Source: Nitrosospira multiformis (lineage in GTDB: Bacteria; Pseudomonadota; Gammaproteobacteria; Burkholderiales; Nitrosomonadaceae). From it: DNA of 64,000 nt. Position numbers and translations under genes: made by a program. The notes under the pieces are model-generated. The model was given only the letters and a program-made list of their open reading frames with translations. It searched no databases and had not been told where the DNA came from. Where the stretch lies: contig NZ_FNKY01000001.1 in the NCBI RefSeq assembly GCF_900103165.1, positions 2,728,001 through 2,792,000 of the forward strand, read 5' to 3'. Of the stretch, positions 1-12,256 are shown one piece after another. How positions within the stretch are numbered: the first letter of the stretch is position 1; every line of letters starts with the position of its first letter.

Positions 1-952
<952 letters not shown>

Positions 953-973
953 CTAAATTTTATTAAGTTTTCC

Positions 974-1157
974 GTAGGATGGGTGGAGCGAAGCACAACC
1001 CATCATTCAGCCTGTTTCACCCCTCACCGCCGTCGCTTACCTTACCTCTCCAGCTCAAACCTTGAGGGCAAACTGGTTTCAACGGAATAAAACATACAAG
1101 GTGGCCAATCGGTAGGGGAGCGCGGGGTTTGATGGGTTACGGCCATGTTTACCCATC
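974..1157. repeat. Two short dyads of the GGATGGGT...ACCCATC type between pyrG and eno
   Basis: The 308-bp gap between pyrG and eno has no gene. It holds two related inverted repeats: GATGGGT (978-984) with ACCCATC (998-1004), and GATGGGT (1131-1137) with ACCCATC (1151-1157). A degenerate relative, GGATGAGTGGAG...GTAACCCATC, is at 3277-3301. Such GTAGGATGGGT-type palindromes are scattered through many proteobacterial genomes. Here they could form RNA hairpins between the two genes; no function is shown. Confidence 0.5.
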
Positions 1158-1221
1158 CTGCGTGGGCACCAAACCGGGAGTGGCTCATAAACAATATATA
1201 AATTTTATTAAGAAACTATTT

Positions 1222-1236
1222 AGCGCTTAAAAGCGC

Positions 1237-1237
<1 letters not shown>
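1222..1237 (-). terminator. Possible weak terminator overlapping the pyrG stop codon
   Basis: On the minus strand AGCGCTT-TT-AAGCGCT forms a 7-bp stem that begins at the pyrG stop codon and is followed by an A/T-rich run (AAATAGTTTCTTAATAAAATTT). The stem is GC-moderate and the downstream U-run is poor, so intrinsic termination is only a possibility; the dyad itself is plain. Confidence 0.3.
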
Positions 1238-3327
<2,090 letters not shown>

Positions 3328-3509
3328 GGGCCTGTTAACACTTATTTTGCACCCGCGACGGCGACGGATTTCATCCAGCACGAGGCATGAGCCGCGCGGC
3401 GGAGCAGGCCTCCGTAAGCGGCGAGTAACGAAGGGCTGGATGAAATCCGTCCAGTCCCTTCGGGTTGCTACACAAAAAACGCGGGTGCGAAATAAGTGTT
3501 AACAGGCCC
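3328..3509. mobile_element. MITE copy A (family 1), TA-flanked
   Basis: A 182-bp element without coding capacity. Its ends are near-perfect 30-bp terminal inverted repeats starting GGGCCTGTTAACACTTATTT, continuing to GCACCCGCG. TA stands immediately outside each end (3326-3327 and 3510-3511), which fits a TA target-site duplication. Inside is a second 16-bp inverted repeat, GACGGATTTCATCCAG (3363-3378) with CTGGATGAAATCCGTC (3436-3451), and a GC-rich centre (GCCGCGCGGCGGAGCAGG). Copies B (24499-24762) and C (51827-52007) share ends and interior. It lies about 100 bp past the 3' end of the L,D-transpeptidase gene. TA duplications are known for IS630/Tc1-mariner and some IS5-group elements; the parent transposase is not in this window. 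Confidence 0.88.
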
Positions 3510-3613
3510 TAATTATGGTGAAATTCTTTGGCTCGCGATCACCCTTATAGATTGGGCGCTCTGTTCATGTCTCAAGCCTCTCAAGATTTCGGATTTCGCG
3601 GCAGCCATAGCGA

Positions 3614-4092
3614 TCAGGCCTTAATATCGACTTCGGTTCTGGCGCTCACCAGATCGAACAATTCCAGCAAATCCTGGTTGCGCATGCGGATGCAGCCGAT
3701 GGAGCCGGGCTTGCCCATTTCCACGCTATCCGGGCTGCCATGGATATAGATATAACGGCGCATGGTATCCACTGGCCCCAGGCGGTTGAAACCCGGCTCA
3801 CAGCCGGAAAGCCACAGAATGCGCGTTAAAATCCAGTCACGGCCCGGAAAGCTGGCGCCCAGTTCCGGCGTGTAAATTTCACCCGTGGGCCGGCGCCTGA
3901 CGAACACGGTATTGACCGGCTGACCCGCGCCGATCTTAGCGCGAACGATGTGTTTTCCCAAGGGCGTGCAGAAGCTGCCGTTTACCTGTCCTACACCATT
4001 TTTTGCTGAGGAAATACGGTAGTGCCGGACAATATTCTCGTTATCGTCATATAGATACAGTTCCTGAGAGGGAATATTGATGATGATTCTCA

Positions 4093-4093
<1 letters not shown>
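3614..4093 (-). CDS. L,D-transpeptidase (YkuD domain), no signal peptide
   Basis: The YkuD fold catalyses L,D-transpeptidation of peptidoglycan stem peptides. The 159-aa protein is essentially one YkuD domain: an N-terminal strand pattern IIINIPSQELYLYDD, then the active-site signature with His118 (IHGSP), Ser131, Cys134 and Arg136 (SIGCIRM). There is no signal peptide or membrane anchor although the substrate is periplasmic, so either secretion is unusual or the substrate differs. Its ATG overlaps the tadA stop by one base (TGATG), implying translational coupling with tadA. Family assignment is firm; physiological role is inferred. Confidence 0.88.
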
Positions 4094-4608
<515 letters not shown>

Positions 4609-4794
4609 TCATTATTGGGGTTTGTACCCGTAGCAGGTGTGTAGGTCCAGCGCGATTTTATTACGTGCTTTGCTACTTATAACAATGTAGCCTAAAAATA
4701 ATAATGGAGGTTATATCATTTAGGAGCCGGAATCTTAAATGGAGTAACGACGGTACATGCGATATCCGCACTACGCGAAGGCAACCGGAGAAAA

Positions 4795-5742
4795 ATGACC
4801 ATGACAACCCGTTATGCGGTTGACGCCCGCAGCGCTTGGCCCAAGCTGCCCCTGCTGGAGGATTGGCAGGACACCTGCACCACCTTCCACATGTGGACAT
4901 AAGTCATCGGTAAAATCTGGTTAGCGCTTTCGCCAGACATCAACCACTGCTGGGGGTCAACGTTCTATGTCACCACGCGCGGCCTTACCACCTCGCCCAT
5001 CCCCTACGGGACGCTTACGTTTGCGATCGACTTCGATTTTATCGCCCACGTGCTGCGGATCACTACCTCATCAGGCGCCGATCAGGCATTTGCTCTCGAG
5101 CCTATGTCGGTCGCCAGTTTCTACCGCAAGACGATGCAGACACTCAGCGAACTGGGGATCGAAGTCAAGATCCTCGCCCGGCCGGTTGAGGTCGAAGTGG
5201 CAATCCCATTTGAGCAGGATGATCAGCATGCAAGCTACGATGGAGATACCGTTGCTCGCTTCTGGCATGTGCTCGTGCATGCCGATTGTATCTTTAAGGA
5301 TTTCCGCGCCCGCTTCATCGGCAAGGTGAGCCCGGTGCAATTCTTCTGGGGAGGAATTGATCTGGCTGTCACCCGGTTTTCCGGGCGAACCGCGCCGAAG
5401 CATCCCGGGGGCGCGCCCAACGTCGCTATCCGGGTAACGCAAGATGCGTATTCGCATGAAGTGTCGAGCGCGGGATTTTGGCCCGGGATGGGTTTAGGCG
5501 AGGCTGCTTTCTACGCTTATGCTTATCCCTTTCCCGCCGGTTTCGATAAATATCCCGTTCAACCAGCGGCGGCCTATTTCCATGACCAGCTCCGTTTTTT
5601 TATTCTTCCGTACGAAGCTGTACGAACAGCTGAAAATCCAGCGCAAACGCTCCTCCTGTTTCTCCAGACTACTTACGACGCTGCCGCTACGCTGGCGAAT
5701 TGGGATCGTCCCGCGCTGGAACGAAAAATTACCCAAACATAA
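4795..5742 (+). pseudogene. DUF5996 family protein gene interrupted by one in-frame TAA
   Basis: Conceptual translation from ATG 4795 (or ATG 4801 in the same frame) reads through W-P-K-L-P-L...FHMWT, meets TAA at 4900-4902, and then continues in the same frame for another 280 codons with VIGKIWLALSPDINHCW. The rest is well conserved: YVTTRGLTTSPIPYG, RFIGKVSPVQFFWGG, RFSGRTAPKHPGGAP, AYSHEVSSAGFWPG, FYAYAYPFPAGF. In relatives I recall, the residue at the stop is Gln (HLWTQIVGK), so CAA to TAA explains it with one change. Function of the family is unknown. It could be a recent pseudogene, a sequencing error, or be expressed from an internal start (first downstream ATG 5104, GTG 5050). Confidence 0.8.
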
Positions 5743-6094
5743 CAAGGGACGATCCATAGGGACGATCTCTCCCTGGATAAAATCAGCGGCGCGCGAGGCA
5801 ATGCAAGCAAAACGCATAAAATGCAGATCGCTAATAAGTACAACGGCATTGTGCCGCATGCGAATTCTTGCAAACGTTTCATGCCTGATTGTTGTCGCGC
5901 CTGGCATCCGGGTGCACATACCTCTTAACTGTCAAATCTGTCCAACCAATCTGCTGTAGCGGCAAGGTAGTGCTAAATCTGGACGGGTCAAACGCTTTGC
6001 CGTCGATCTCCTTTAATTCCGGCAACCTGTCAGACTACGCCTCCCTGCCCCCGATACGCTATAATGCCGGTTTTTTTGGCCTCGACAGATACCC
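5743..6094. other. Intergenic stretch before the ccm operon
   Basis: No gene is supported. The far end carries a -10-like TATAAT (6060-6065) 30 bp before the ccmA start; otherwise nothing recognisable. Confidence 0.45.
6060..6065 (+). promoter_or_regulatory. -10-like box upstream of ccmA
   Basis: CGCTATAATGCCG contains a perfect TATAAT 30 bp before the ccmA ATG. The same 13-mer stands upstream of guaB at 16928-16940. No good -35 hexamer is visible at 16-18 bp spacing, so this is a partial promoter match only. Confidence 0.45.
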
Positions 6095-6709
6095 ATGCTG
6101 GAAGGAAACAATCTGGAATGCGTGCGCGGCGACCGCCGATTATTCCGTGACGTCAATTTCTCCCTCGAAGCCGGTGGACTGATGCAGGTTCAGGGGCCCA
6201 ATGGCAGCGGCAAAACCAGTCTTCTGCGCATGCTGTGCGGGCTGGCGACGCCCGCCCACGGCGAGATCCGCTGGAATGGCGCTGAAATTCGCGCCCTGGG
6301 AGATGGTTATTACGCTGCGATGACCTATCTCGGACACTTGGGCGGCGTCAAGGACGATTTGACCGCTATTGAGAATCTGCGCATTTCCAGCGCGCTGGGA
6401 GGTGTCGAAATTGATGAGCGCAAAGCCCATGATGCCTTGCAGCACATGGGGTTGGGAGGACGCGAGTTATTGCCGGCCAAGGTATTGTCACAGGGACAGC
6501 GGCGCAGGGTAACGCTGGCACGCCTGTTGGTATGCGGAACCGTATTATGGATACTGGATGAGCCACTGACTGCGCTCGACACCGCCGCTGTGAAGCTGAT
6601 GCAAGGCTTGATGGAACAGCATCTGGAACATGGCGGCATGATCGTGATGACAACCCATCAGGAGATCGAGATAACCGCCGTTGCAACCCAGCGGTTGCAG
6701 CTCGCCTGA
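6095..6709 (+). CDS. ccmA: Heme exporter ATP-binding protein CcmA
   Basis: ATPase of the CcmABCD complex that releases heme-loaded CcmE in system I cytochrome c maturation; cytoplasmic face of the inner membrane. The 204-aa protein has Walker A GPNGSGKT (about 34-41), ABC signature LSQGQRRR (near 132) and Walker B LWILDEPLTALD (near 152), and matches CcmA length. First gene of ccmABCDEFGHI, all on the plus strand. ccmB begins one base after its TGA stop. Confidence 0.95.
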   Translation: MLEGNNLECVRGDRRLFRDVNFSLEAGGLMQVQGPNGSGKTSLLRMLCGLATPAHGEIRWNGAEIRALGDGYYAAMTYLGHLGGVKDDLTAIENLRISSALGGVEIDERKAHDALQHMGLGGRELLPAKVLSQGQRRRVTLARLLVCGTVLWILDEPLTALDTAAVKLMQGLMEQHLEHGGMIVMTTHQEIEITAVATQRLQLA

Positions 6710-6710
6710 C

Positions 6711-7370
6711 ATGTTTCTTTGGATAATTCAGCGCGACCTTCTGCTCGCGATGCGGCGGCGGTCAGATGTCCTGACGACACTATTTTTTTTCGTCATCGTC
6801 GTGAGCCTCTTTCCCCTTGGCGTGGGGCCGGAGATGAACATACTCCGGACCATGGCGCCCGGTGTGGTGTGGGTGGCCGCGCTGCTGGCCTCGATGTTGT
6901 CACTGGGGCGAATGTTCGCCAGCGACCATCTGGATGGCACACTGGAACAGATGCTGATCTCGCCTCAGTCACTTTCTCTTCTGGTAATGGGCAAGGCACT
7001 GGCTCACTGGCTGGTAACGGGCGTGCCGCTGGTGCTGATGGCGCCCGTGCTGGGCATCCAGTATGACCTGCCGGGAGATGCGCTACTGGTGCTGACTGCC
7101 TCGTTGCTGCTGGGAACGCCGGTACTGAGCCTGATTGGTGCTATCGGCGCGGCGCTCACCTTGGGGTTGCGAGGCGGCGGCGTACTGGTTTCGTTGCTGG
7201 TATTGCCGCTGTATATTCCGGTATTGATCTTTGGTGCGGGCGCGGTCGAGGCCAGTGCCGCCGGCTTGGGAGCCGGCGCACACATGTCGCTGCTGGGTGC
7301 TTTTCTGCTGGCGTCTCTGGTACTGGCGCCATGGACGGCCGCTCTTTCACTACGAATTTCAATGGAGTAA
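6711..7370 (+). CDS. ccmB: Heme exporter membrane protein CcmB
   Basis: Inner-membrane subunit of the CcmABCD ABC complex. 219 aa, about six hydrophobic segments, starting MFLWIIQRDLLLAMRRRSD as in CcmB proteins. The frame is open a further ten codons upstream inside ccmA, but ATG 6711, one base after the ccmA stop, matches family length (220 aa in E. coli). A 276-bp gap without a gene separates it from ccmC, the only sizeable gap in the operon besides the one before ccmF. Confidence 0.94.
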   Translation: MFLWIIQRDLLLAMRRRSDVLTTLFFFVIVVSLFPLGVGPEMNILRTMAPGVVWVAALLASMLSLGRMFASDHLDGTLEQMLISPQSLSLLVMGKALAHWLVTGVPLVLMAPVLGIQYDLPGDALLVLTASLLLGTPVLSLIGAIGAALTLGLRGGGVLVSLLVLPLYIPVLIFGAGAVEASAAGLGAGAHMSLLGAFLLASLVLAPWTAALSLRISME

Positions 7371-7646
7371 AGGAGCTTCCGAACAAACCATTTACGAGCG
7401 GATTGGCAGCAAAATCGGGATAGTCACGAGACGTGCTACAAAGGTCGTGGCCAGGTCGTAGCCAGCCGATGATGTCAGGAGTGCAGCGCGGCGAGCGCCC
7501 GTTCCTGCCAGCAGCCCGTGGAGATCCGCAAGAACTTATTCACAGGTTCCTGAAGAAACCAATTCTGAATTCAAGGTTTTTAGTTTAAAATTATGAGTTA
7601 CACACCTGAAGCGTAAACTTGGGATACGGAATGAGTATTTTTTAAC

Positions 7647-8387
7647 ATGGCGATAAACTGGTTCAAATATTCTTCCCCGGCAAGTTTCTATTTTCTTGCC
7701 GGTAAAATGATCCCGCTATTTTCCATCGCCGCGATTGTATTGTGTGCGGTGGGACTTTATATCGGCTTCTTTGTAGCCCCCACCGATTTTCAACAGGGTG
7801 AGGCCTATCGCATTATTTTCATCCACGTTCCCGCCGCCTGGATGTCCATGTTCCTTTACGTGATCATGGCGATGTGGGCCGGCATCGGCCTTGCCTTCAA
7901 TACGCGGCTTTCTTCGATGATCGCCACAGCCATTGCGCCGACAGGAGCGATGTTCACCTTTCTGGCCTTATGGACCGGTGCCCTGTGGGGCAAACCCATG
8001 TGGGGAACATGGTGGGTATGGGATGCGCGGCTCACATCCGAACTGATCCTGTTATTTCTTTACATCGGCTTCATGTCACTGCAAGCGGCAATCGACGACC
8101 CCCGCCGTGCCGACAAAGCGGGGGCCATGATTGCTCTGGTGGGCGTGGTTAACATACCCATCATCTATTTTTCTGTGAAATGGTGGAATACCCTGCATCA
8201 GGGAGCCTCCGTCAGTATTACCCAATCTCCCAAAATGGCCACGACCATGCTCACCGGCATGCTGATCATGTCGCTCGCGTGCTGGATGTATGCAATCGCG
8301 GTCGTTCTGATACGCACGCGGGCCGTCATTCTGGAGCGCGAACGTCACACGGCGTGGGTAGGTGAATTACAAGGAGCGGCGCGGTGA
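7647..8387 (+). CDS. ccmC: Heme exporter protein CcmC
   Basis: Delivers heme to CcmE at the periplasmic face of the inner membrane. The 246-aa polytopic protein has the tryptophan-rich WWD motif WGTWWVWDARLTSE and flanking histidines (FIHVPAAW and WNTLHQGAS) that coordinate heme in this family. Six membrane segments can be counted. Its TGA overlaps the likely GTG start of ccmD. Confidence 0.95.
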   Translation: MAINWFKYSSPASFYFLAGKMIPLFSIAAIVLCAVGLYIGFFVAPTDFQQGEAYRIIFIHVPAAWMSMFLYVIMAMWAGIGLAFNTRLSSMIATAIAPTGAMFTFLALWTGALWGKPMWGTWWVWDARLTSELILLFLYIGFMSLQAAIDDPRRADKAGAMIALVGVVNIPIIYFSVKWWNTLHQGASVSITQSPKMATTMLTGMLIMSLACWMYAIAVVLIRTRAVILERERHTAWVGELQGAAR

Positions 8388-8581
8388 TCTGGGCCAGTAT
8401 GTCGGATTTTCTGGATATGGGCGGATATGGATTTTACGTGTGGGGATCCTATCTGGTGGCGCTTGTTTGCATAGCCGGGGAAATTATTCTTGTTTTTAAC
8501 CGCAAGCGAACTTTGCTCCGGCATCTCAGTCTGATTCATCAGTCAACTAAACAAGAGAAGAGAAATGAAACCGCGTCATAA
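8384..8581 (+). CDS. ccmD: Heme exporter protein CcmD
   Basis: Small single-pass membrane protein of the CcmABCD complex needed for release of holo-CcmE. 65 aa from GTG 8384, with [19 protein letters not shown] followed by a basic stretch (NRKRTLL), the CcmD pattern. A strong AAGGAG at 8371-8376 is 7 nt before the GTG; an ATG at 8399 gives a 60-aa form but is 22 nt from that site, so the GTG is preferred. It overlaps ccmC at its start (GTGA) and ccmE at its end by 17 nt. Confidence 0.85.
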   Translation: MIWASMSDFLDMGGYGFYVWGSYLVALVCIAGEIILVFNRKRTLLRHLSLIHQSTKQEKRNETAS

Positions 8582-9014
8582 AAAACTGGCAATAATCGCG
8601 TCCGGCGTGACTGCGCTGGGTGTTGCTTCCATATTGGTGTTGAATGCGTTTCAGAGTAATCTGGTGTTTTTCTTCAGCCCCACCCAGGTGGCGGCCAATG
8701 AAGCCCCTCTGGGCAAAAGCTTTCGCATCGGCGGCCTGGTGGAAGAAGGCAGCGTCAAGCGTCAGCCCGATGGCGTAACGGTAAACTTCGTCGTGACCGA
8801 CACCGCAAAAGTGATCCCCGTTGTTTATACAGGGATTCTTCCCGATCTGTTCAAGGAAGGCAAAGGCGTGGTGGCTCAAGGTAAGCTGGCTGAAAACGGT
8901 GTTTTCCGCGCGGACGAAGTACTAGCCAAACACGATGAAAACTACATGCCGCCGGAAGCGGCAAGCGCCTTGGAACAAGCTGACAAGGCACGGAAAACAG
9001 TATTGGTGCAATGA
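8565..9014 (+). CDS. ccmE: Cytochrome c-type biogenesis heme chaperone CcmE
   Basis: Periplasmic heme chaperone that binds heme covalently and passes it to the CcmF/H ligase. 149 aa: a cytoplasmic basic start (MKPRHKK), one N-terminal membrane anchor (about 8-30), then an OB-fold domain. The heme-binding His123 and the conserved Tyr127 are in [11 protein letters not shown]. Start ATG 8565 lies inside ccmD and has AGAGAAGAG just upstream. Confidence 0.95.
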   Translation: MKPRHKKLAIIASGVTALGVASILVLNAFQSNLVFFFSPTQVAANEAPLGKSFRIGGLVEEGSVKRQPDGVTVNFVVTDTAKVIPVVYTGILPDLFKEGKGVVAQGKLAENGVFRADEVLAKHDENYMPPEAASALEQADKARKTVLVQ

Positions 9015-9108
9015 CCGCCGGCTCGCGAGGCGAGAAAATTTTTTCCTGATTCAAACAGGCCTGACCATGGCTTATAACTTATAACCCATCACTCACATCC
9101 TCTACACC

Positions 9109-11184
9109 ATGATCCCAGAACTCGGTAATTTCGCTCTGATACTCGCATTGCTGCTAGCGCTCATACAAGGTACTTTGCCCATTATTGGCGCGGCCCGTGG
9201 CATTCCTTCCTGGATTGCGCTGGCCCGGCCTGTGGTCCAGGGGCAGTTTGTATTTATCGCCATTGCATTCTTTTGCCTGGCCTACTCGTTCGTCAATAAC
9301 GATTTCTCGGTGATGAATGTGGCTCAGAATTCCAACTCCAAATTGCCGCTGGAGTATCGTTTCGCGGCGACCTGGGGTTCGCACGAGGGTTCGCTGCTGC
9401 TGTGGGTTTTCATGCTGGCAGCCTGGTCGATTGCCGTCAGTGTATTCAGCCGCCGCCTGCCGGACGAAATGGTGGCGCGAGTGTTGGGTGTAATGGGGCT
9501 GGTGAGTGTGGGTTTTCTGCTGTTCATGCTGTTTACCTCCAACCCTTTCGACCGCCTGTTGCCCGGCGCACCGGAGGGAAGCGATCTTAACCCCCTGCTG
9601 CAAGACCCTGGCATGGTGTTTCATCCGCCCATGCTCTATATGGGTTATGTAGGATTTTCCGTCGCATTTGCTTTCGCCATCTCCGCGTTGCTCAGCGGAC
9701 AGATGGACGCAACCTGGGCACGCTGGTCGCGCCCGTGGACTACCGTCGCATGGCTATTCCTCACCATCGGCATCATGCTGGGTAGCTGGTGGGCCTATTA
9801 TGAGCTCGGCTGGGGCGGCTGGTGGTTCTGGGACCCGGTGGAAAACGCATCCTTCATGCCATGGCTGGTGGGAACCGCGCTGGTTCACTCACTGGCGGTC
9901 ACTGAAAAACGCGGCAGCTTCAAGAGCTGGACCGTGTTGCTGGCAATATGCGCGTTTTCCCTGAGTCTGCTGGGTACATTTCTGGTTCGCTCGGGCGTGT
10001 TGACATCCGTTCACGCCTTTGCCACCGATCCCAAGCGCGGTATATTCATCCTGGCGTTCCTGGTTGTCGTCATCGGGGCCTCGTTGCTGTTATTTGCATG
10101 GCGGGCACCCAAGATTGGTTTGGGCGGAAAATTTGAACTGCTATCGAGAGAATCGTTGCTGCTTGGCAATAATCTGTTGATGATGGTGGCGGCGGGCAGT
10201 ATTCTTCTGGGCACGCTTTATCCGTTGCTGATGGATGCGCTTGAACTCGGCAAGATATCGGTTGGCCCGCCCTACTTCGAAGCGGTATTCGTGCCACTGA
10301 TGGCGCCGGCAGTTTTCCTGATAGGAGTGGGTCCGCTTGCGCGCTGGAAACAGGCAAGCCTGCCCGAACTCGCGGTGCGTTTGCGCTGGGCTTTTGCTGT
10401 GAGTCTTGTCACCGCGCTCTTAATGCCGTTCGTGATGGGTGAATGGAAGCCATGGGTGAGTTTCGGTTTGCTGCTGGCTTTCTGGGTCATTGCCAGCATC
10501 GTGGTGAGCCTGCTTCAGCGCATGCAAAATAGCGGTAAGCAAGGTCTGTTCGCGAAGCTTGCCGCGCAATCCCGCAGTTATTACGGTATGCATTTCGCGC
10601 ATCTGGGCATAGCGGTATTCATCATCGGCGTAACGATAGTCGGGGGTTATGAGACCGAAAAAGACGTACGTATGGAAATCGGCGATACGGTGGAAGTCGG
10701 CGGCTACACGTTCCGTTTCAACGGTTCGAAAAAGGTTCCCGGGCCCAATTACATGTCGGATATGGGTAATATAGATGTGCTGCGTAACGGTGAAAAAGTG
10801 CGCACCATGGAGCCGGAAAAACGGGTTTACGCCGCATCGGGAATGGCCATGACGGAAGCCGCGATAGATACGGGTATATTGCGCGATCTCTATGTTGCTT
10901 TGGGTGAACCGCTGGAAAACGGAGCATGGGTCGTACGGGTTTACCACAAGCCATTTGTGGACTGGATCTGGTTCGGATGCCTGCTGATGGCCTTCGGGGG
11001 CGCGCTGGCTGTGACCGACCGGCGTTATCGCCTGGCGGTACGCAAGCAACGTGAGACCCTTGATGACAAGAAGGTTGCCGGCAGGGAAGTCTCTACCGGC
11101 AGGAAGGCACCCGCTGGGCCTCTGATTCCGGGGGCCAGGAAGGCATCGGCTGGGCCCCTGATTCCGGGAGGCAGGAAGGCATGA
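9109..11184 (+). CDS. ccmF: Cytochrome c heme lyase subunit CcmF
   Basis: Core of the heme ligase (CcmFGH) that attaches heme to apocytochrome CxxCH motifs. 691 aa with about 14-15 membrane segments, the WWD motif WGGWWFWDPVENASFMPW near residues 235-252, and conserved histidines (HPPMLY, ALVHSLAV, SVHAFATDP). The last ~35 residues are an odd low-complexity tail: APAGPLIPGARKAS then AGPLIPGGRKA, encoded by a 36-bp tandem duplication. This tail is not part of the CcmF fold. Overlaps ccmG by four bases (ATGA). Confidence 0.95.
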   Translation: MIPELGNFALILALLLALIQGTLPIIGAARGIPSWIALARPVVQGQFVFIAIAFFCLAYSFVNNDFSVMNVAQNSNSKLPLEYRFAATWGSHEGSLLLWVFMLAAWSIAVSVFSRRLPDEMVARVLGVMGLVSVGFLLFMLFTSNPFDRLLPGAPEGSDLNPLLQDPGMVFHPPMLYMGYVGFSVAFAFAISALLSGQMDATWARWSRPWTTVAWLFLTIGIMLGSWWAYYELGWGGWWFWDPVENASFMPWLVGTALVHSLAVTEKRGSFKSWTVLLAICAFSLSLLGTFLVRSGVLTSVHAFATDPKRGIFILAFLVVVIGASLLLFAWRAPKIGLGGKFELLSRESLLLGNNLLMMVAAGSILLGTLYPLLMDALELGKISVGPPYFEAVFVPLMAPAVFLIGVGPLARWKQASLPELAVRLRWAFAVSLVTALLMPFVMGEWKPWVSFGLLLAFWVIASIVVSLLQRMQNSGKQGLFAKLAAQSRSYYGMHFAHLGIAVFIIGVTIVGGYETEKDVRMEIGDTVEVGGYTFRFNGSKKVPGPNYMSDMGNIDVLRNGEKVRTMEPEKRVYAASGMAMTEAAIDTGILRDLYVALGEPLENGAWVVRVYHKPFVDWIWFGCLLMAFGGALAVTDRRYRLAVRKQRETLDDKKVAGREVSTGRKAPAGPLIPGARKASAGPLIPGGRKA
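11101..11180 (+). repeat. 36-bp tandem repeat encoding the CcmF C-terminal tail
   Basis: Two adjacent 36-bp units (11101-11136 and 11137-11172), each beginning AGGAAGGCA and containing CTGATTCCGGG, are followed by a partial third unit AGGAAGGC that ends right at the ccmG ATG (11181). The units differ at a few positions. Each codes for RKA-x-AGPLIPG. The number of units could vary between strains without changing the frame. Confidence 0.85.
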
Positions 11185-11705
11185 CGCGTTTCCTGCTGCC
11201 GCTGGTAGCATTTATCGTACTGGTGGCGTTTCTGCTGGTTGGCCTGAACCTCAATCCGCGTCAGGTGCCTTCGCCATTGATTGGAAAGCCCGCTCCTGAA
11301 TTCCAGTTGGAGCAATTGCATGAATCGGAAAAGACGCTTACGTCCAAAGATAATCTTGGCAAGGTATGGCTATTGAATGTATGGGCTTCATGGTGCGTTT
11401 CGTGCCGCGAGGAACACCCGTTGCTGGTTGAACTGGCCAAATCCGGAATAGTTCCCGTCTATGGCCTTAACTACAAGGACGAGCGCGACCTGGCTTTACA
11501 GTGGCTAAGACAATTCGGTGATCCTTATACGGTCAGTATCCGGGACCCGGAAGGCAGGACAGGTATCGACTACGGTGTCTATGGCGTTCCCGAAACTTAT
11601 GTCATCGACAAGAACGGGGTCATTCGTTACAAACAGATTGGTCCGGTCACGGTGGAAGCGCTGGAAACAAAAATTCTGCCGCTGGTGAGGGAACTGCAAG
11701 GATGA
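11181..11705 (+). CDS. ccmG: Thiol:disulfide interchange protein CcmG (DsbE)
   Basis: Membrane-anchored thioredoxin that keeps apocytochrome c cysteines reduced. 174 aa: N-terminal anchor (about 4-23), then a thioredoxin fold with active site Trp71-Cys72-Val-Ser-Cys75 (WASWCVSCREEHP) and the cis-Pro loop GVPETYVID. The WCVSC active site differs from the WCPTC/WCVPC of many homologues. Four-base ATGA overlap with ccmF and with ccmH. Confidence 0.94.
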   Translation: MTRFLLPLVAFIVLVAFLLVGLNLNPRQVPSPLIGKPAPEFQLEQLHESEKTLTSKDNLGKVWLLNVWASWCVSCREEHPLLVELAKSGIVPVYGLNYKDERDLALQWLRQFGDPYTVSIRDPEGRTGIDYGVYGVPETYVIDKNGVIRYKQIGPVTVEALETKILPLVRELQG

Positions 11706-12256
11706 GTCTGGCATTTTTATCCGACCCATCGGGTTTGGACGGCCGCCCTGCGCGCACCGGTATCCACGAGAGACACTTCAACGTAAACAGCAAAATTTTC
11801 CTTCTGCTCGTCCTGATGCTCCTGCTACCTTCGAGCTGGGCAAAAGAAGCTGCACCCGTAGCAGAGGATCCGGAGATCGAGCGGCGCATGATTCATTTAT
11901 CTGAAGATCTGCGTTGCCTCGTCTGTCAGAACGAATCACTGGCGGGTTCACGGGCGGATTTTGCCAACGACCTGCGGCGTGAAATCCGGGAACAGATGAA
12001 AGCAAACAAGAGCGACAAGGAGATTATCGATTTCCTGGTCGCCCGTTATGGTGATTTTGTGCTTTATCGCCCGCCGGTTAAATCCACAACACTATTCTTA
12101 TGGTTCGGTCCCTTTGTTTTTCTGTTAATAGGGGCGGTACTACTGGTTATTTATCTTAAACGCCGCGGCAGGCAGGTTGGGGACGCGGTGCTATCCGAAC
12201 ATCAGCGCGAACAGGCTGAAGCATTGCTAAAGGAAGGCAAGGGTAACAACGCATGA
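11702..12256 (+). CDS. ccmH: Cytochrome c-type biogenesis protein CcmH
   Basis: Thioredox partner in the heme-ligation complex. 184 aa: the conserved LRCLVCQNES motif (Cys72, Cys75) in the periplasmic three-helix domain and a C-terminal membrane segment (about 132-150) followed by basic residues. The ATG at 11702 sits in an ATGA overlap with ccmG and leaves an unusually long, mostly hydrophilic ~29-residue n-region before the signal helix (KIFLLLVLMLLLPSSWA). No other ATG/GTG precedes that helix in frame, so the start is kept. Confidence 0.92.
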   Translation: MSLAFLSDPSGLDGRPARTGIHERHFNVNSKIFLLLVLMLLLPSSWAKEAAPVAEDPEIERRMIHLSEDLRCLVCQNESLAGSRADFANDLRREIREQMKANKSDKEIIDFLVARYGDFVLYRPPVKSTTLFLWFGPFVFLLIGAVLLVIYLKRRGRQVGDAVLSEHQREQAEALLKEGKGNNA

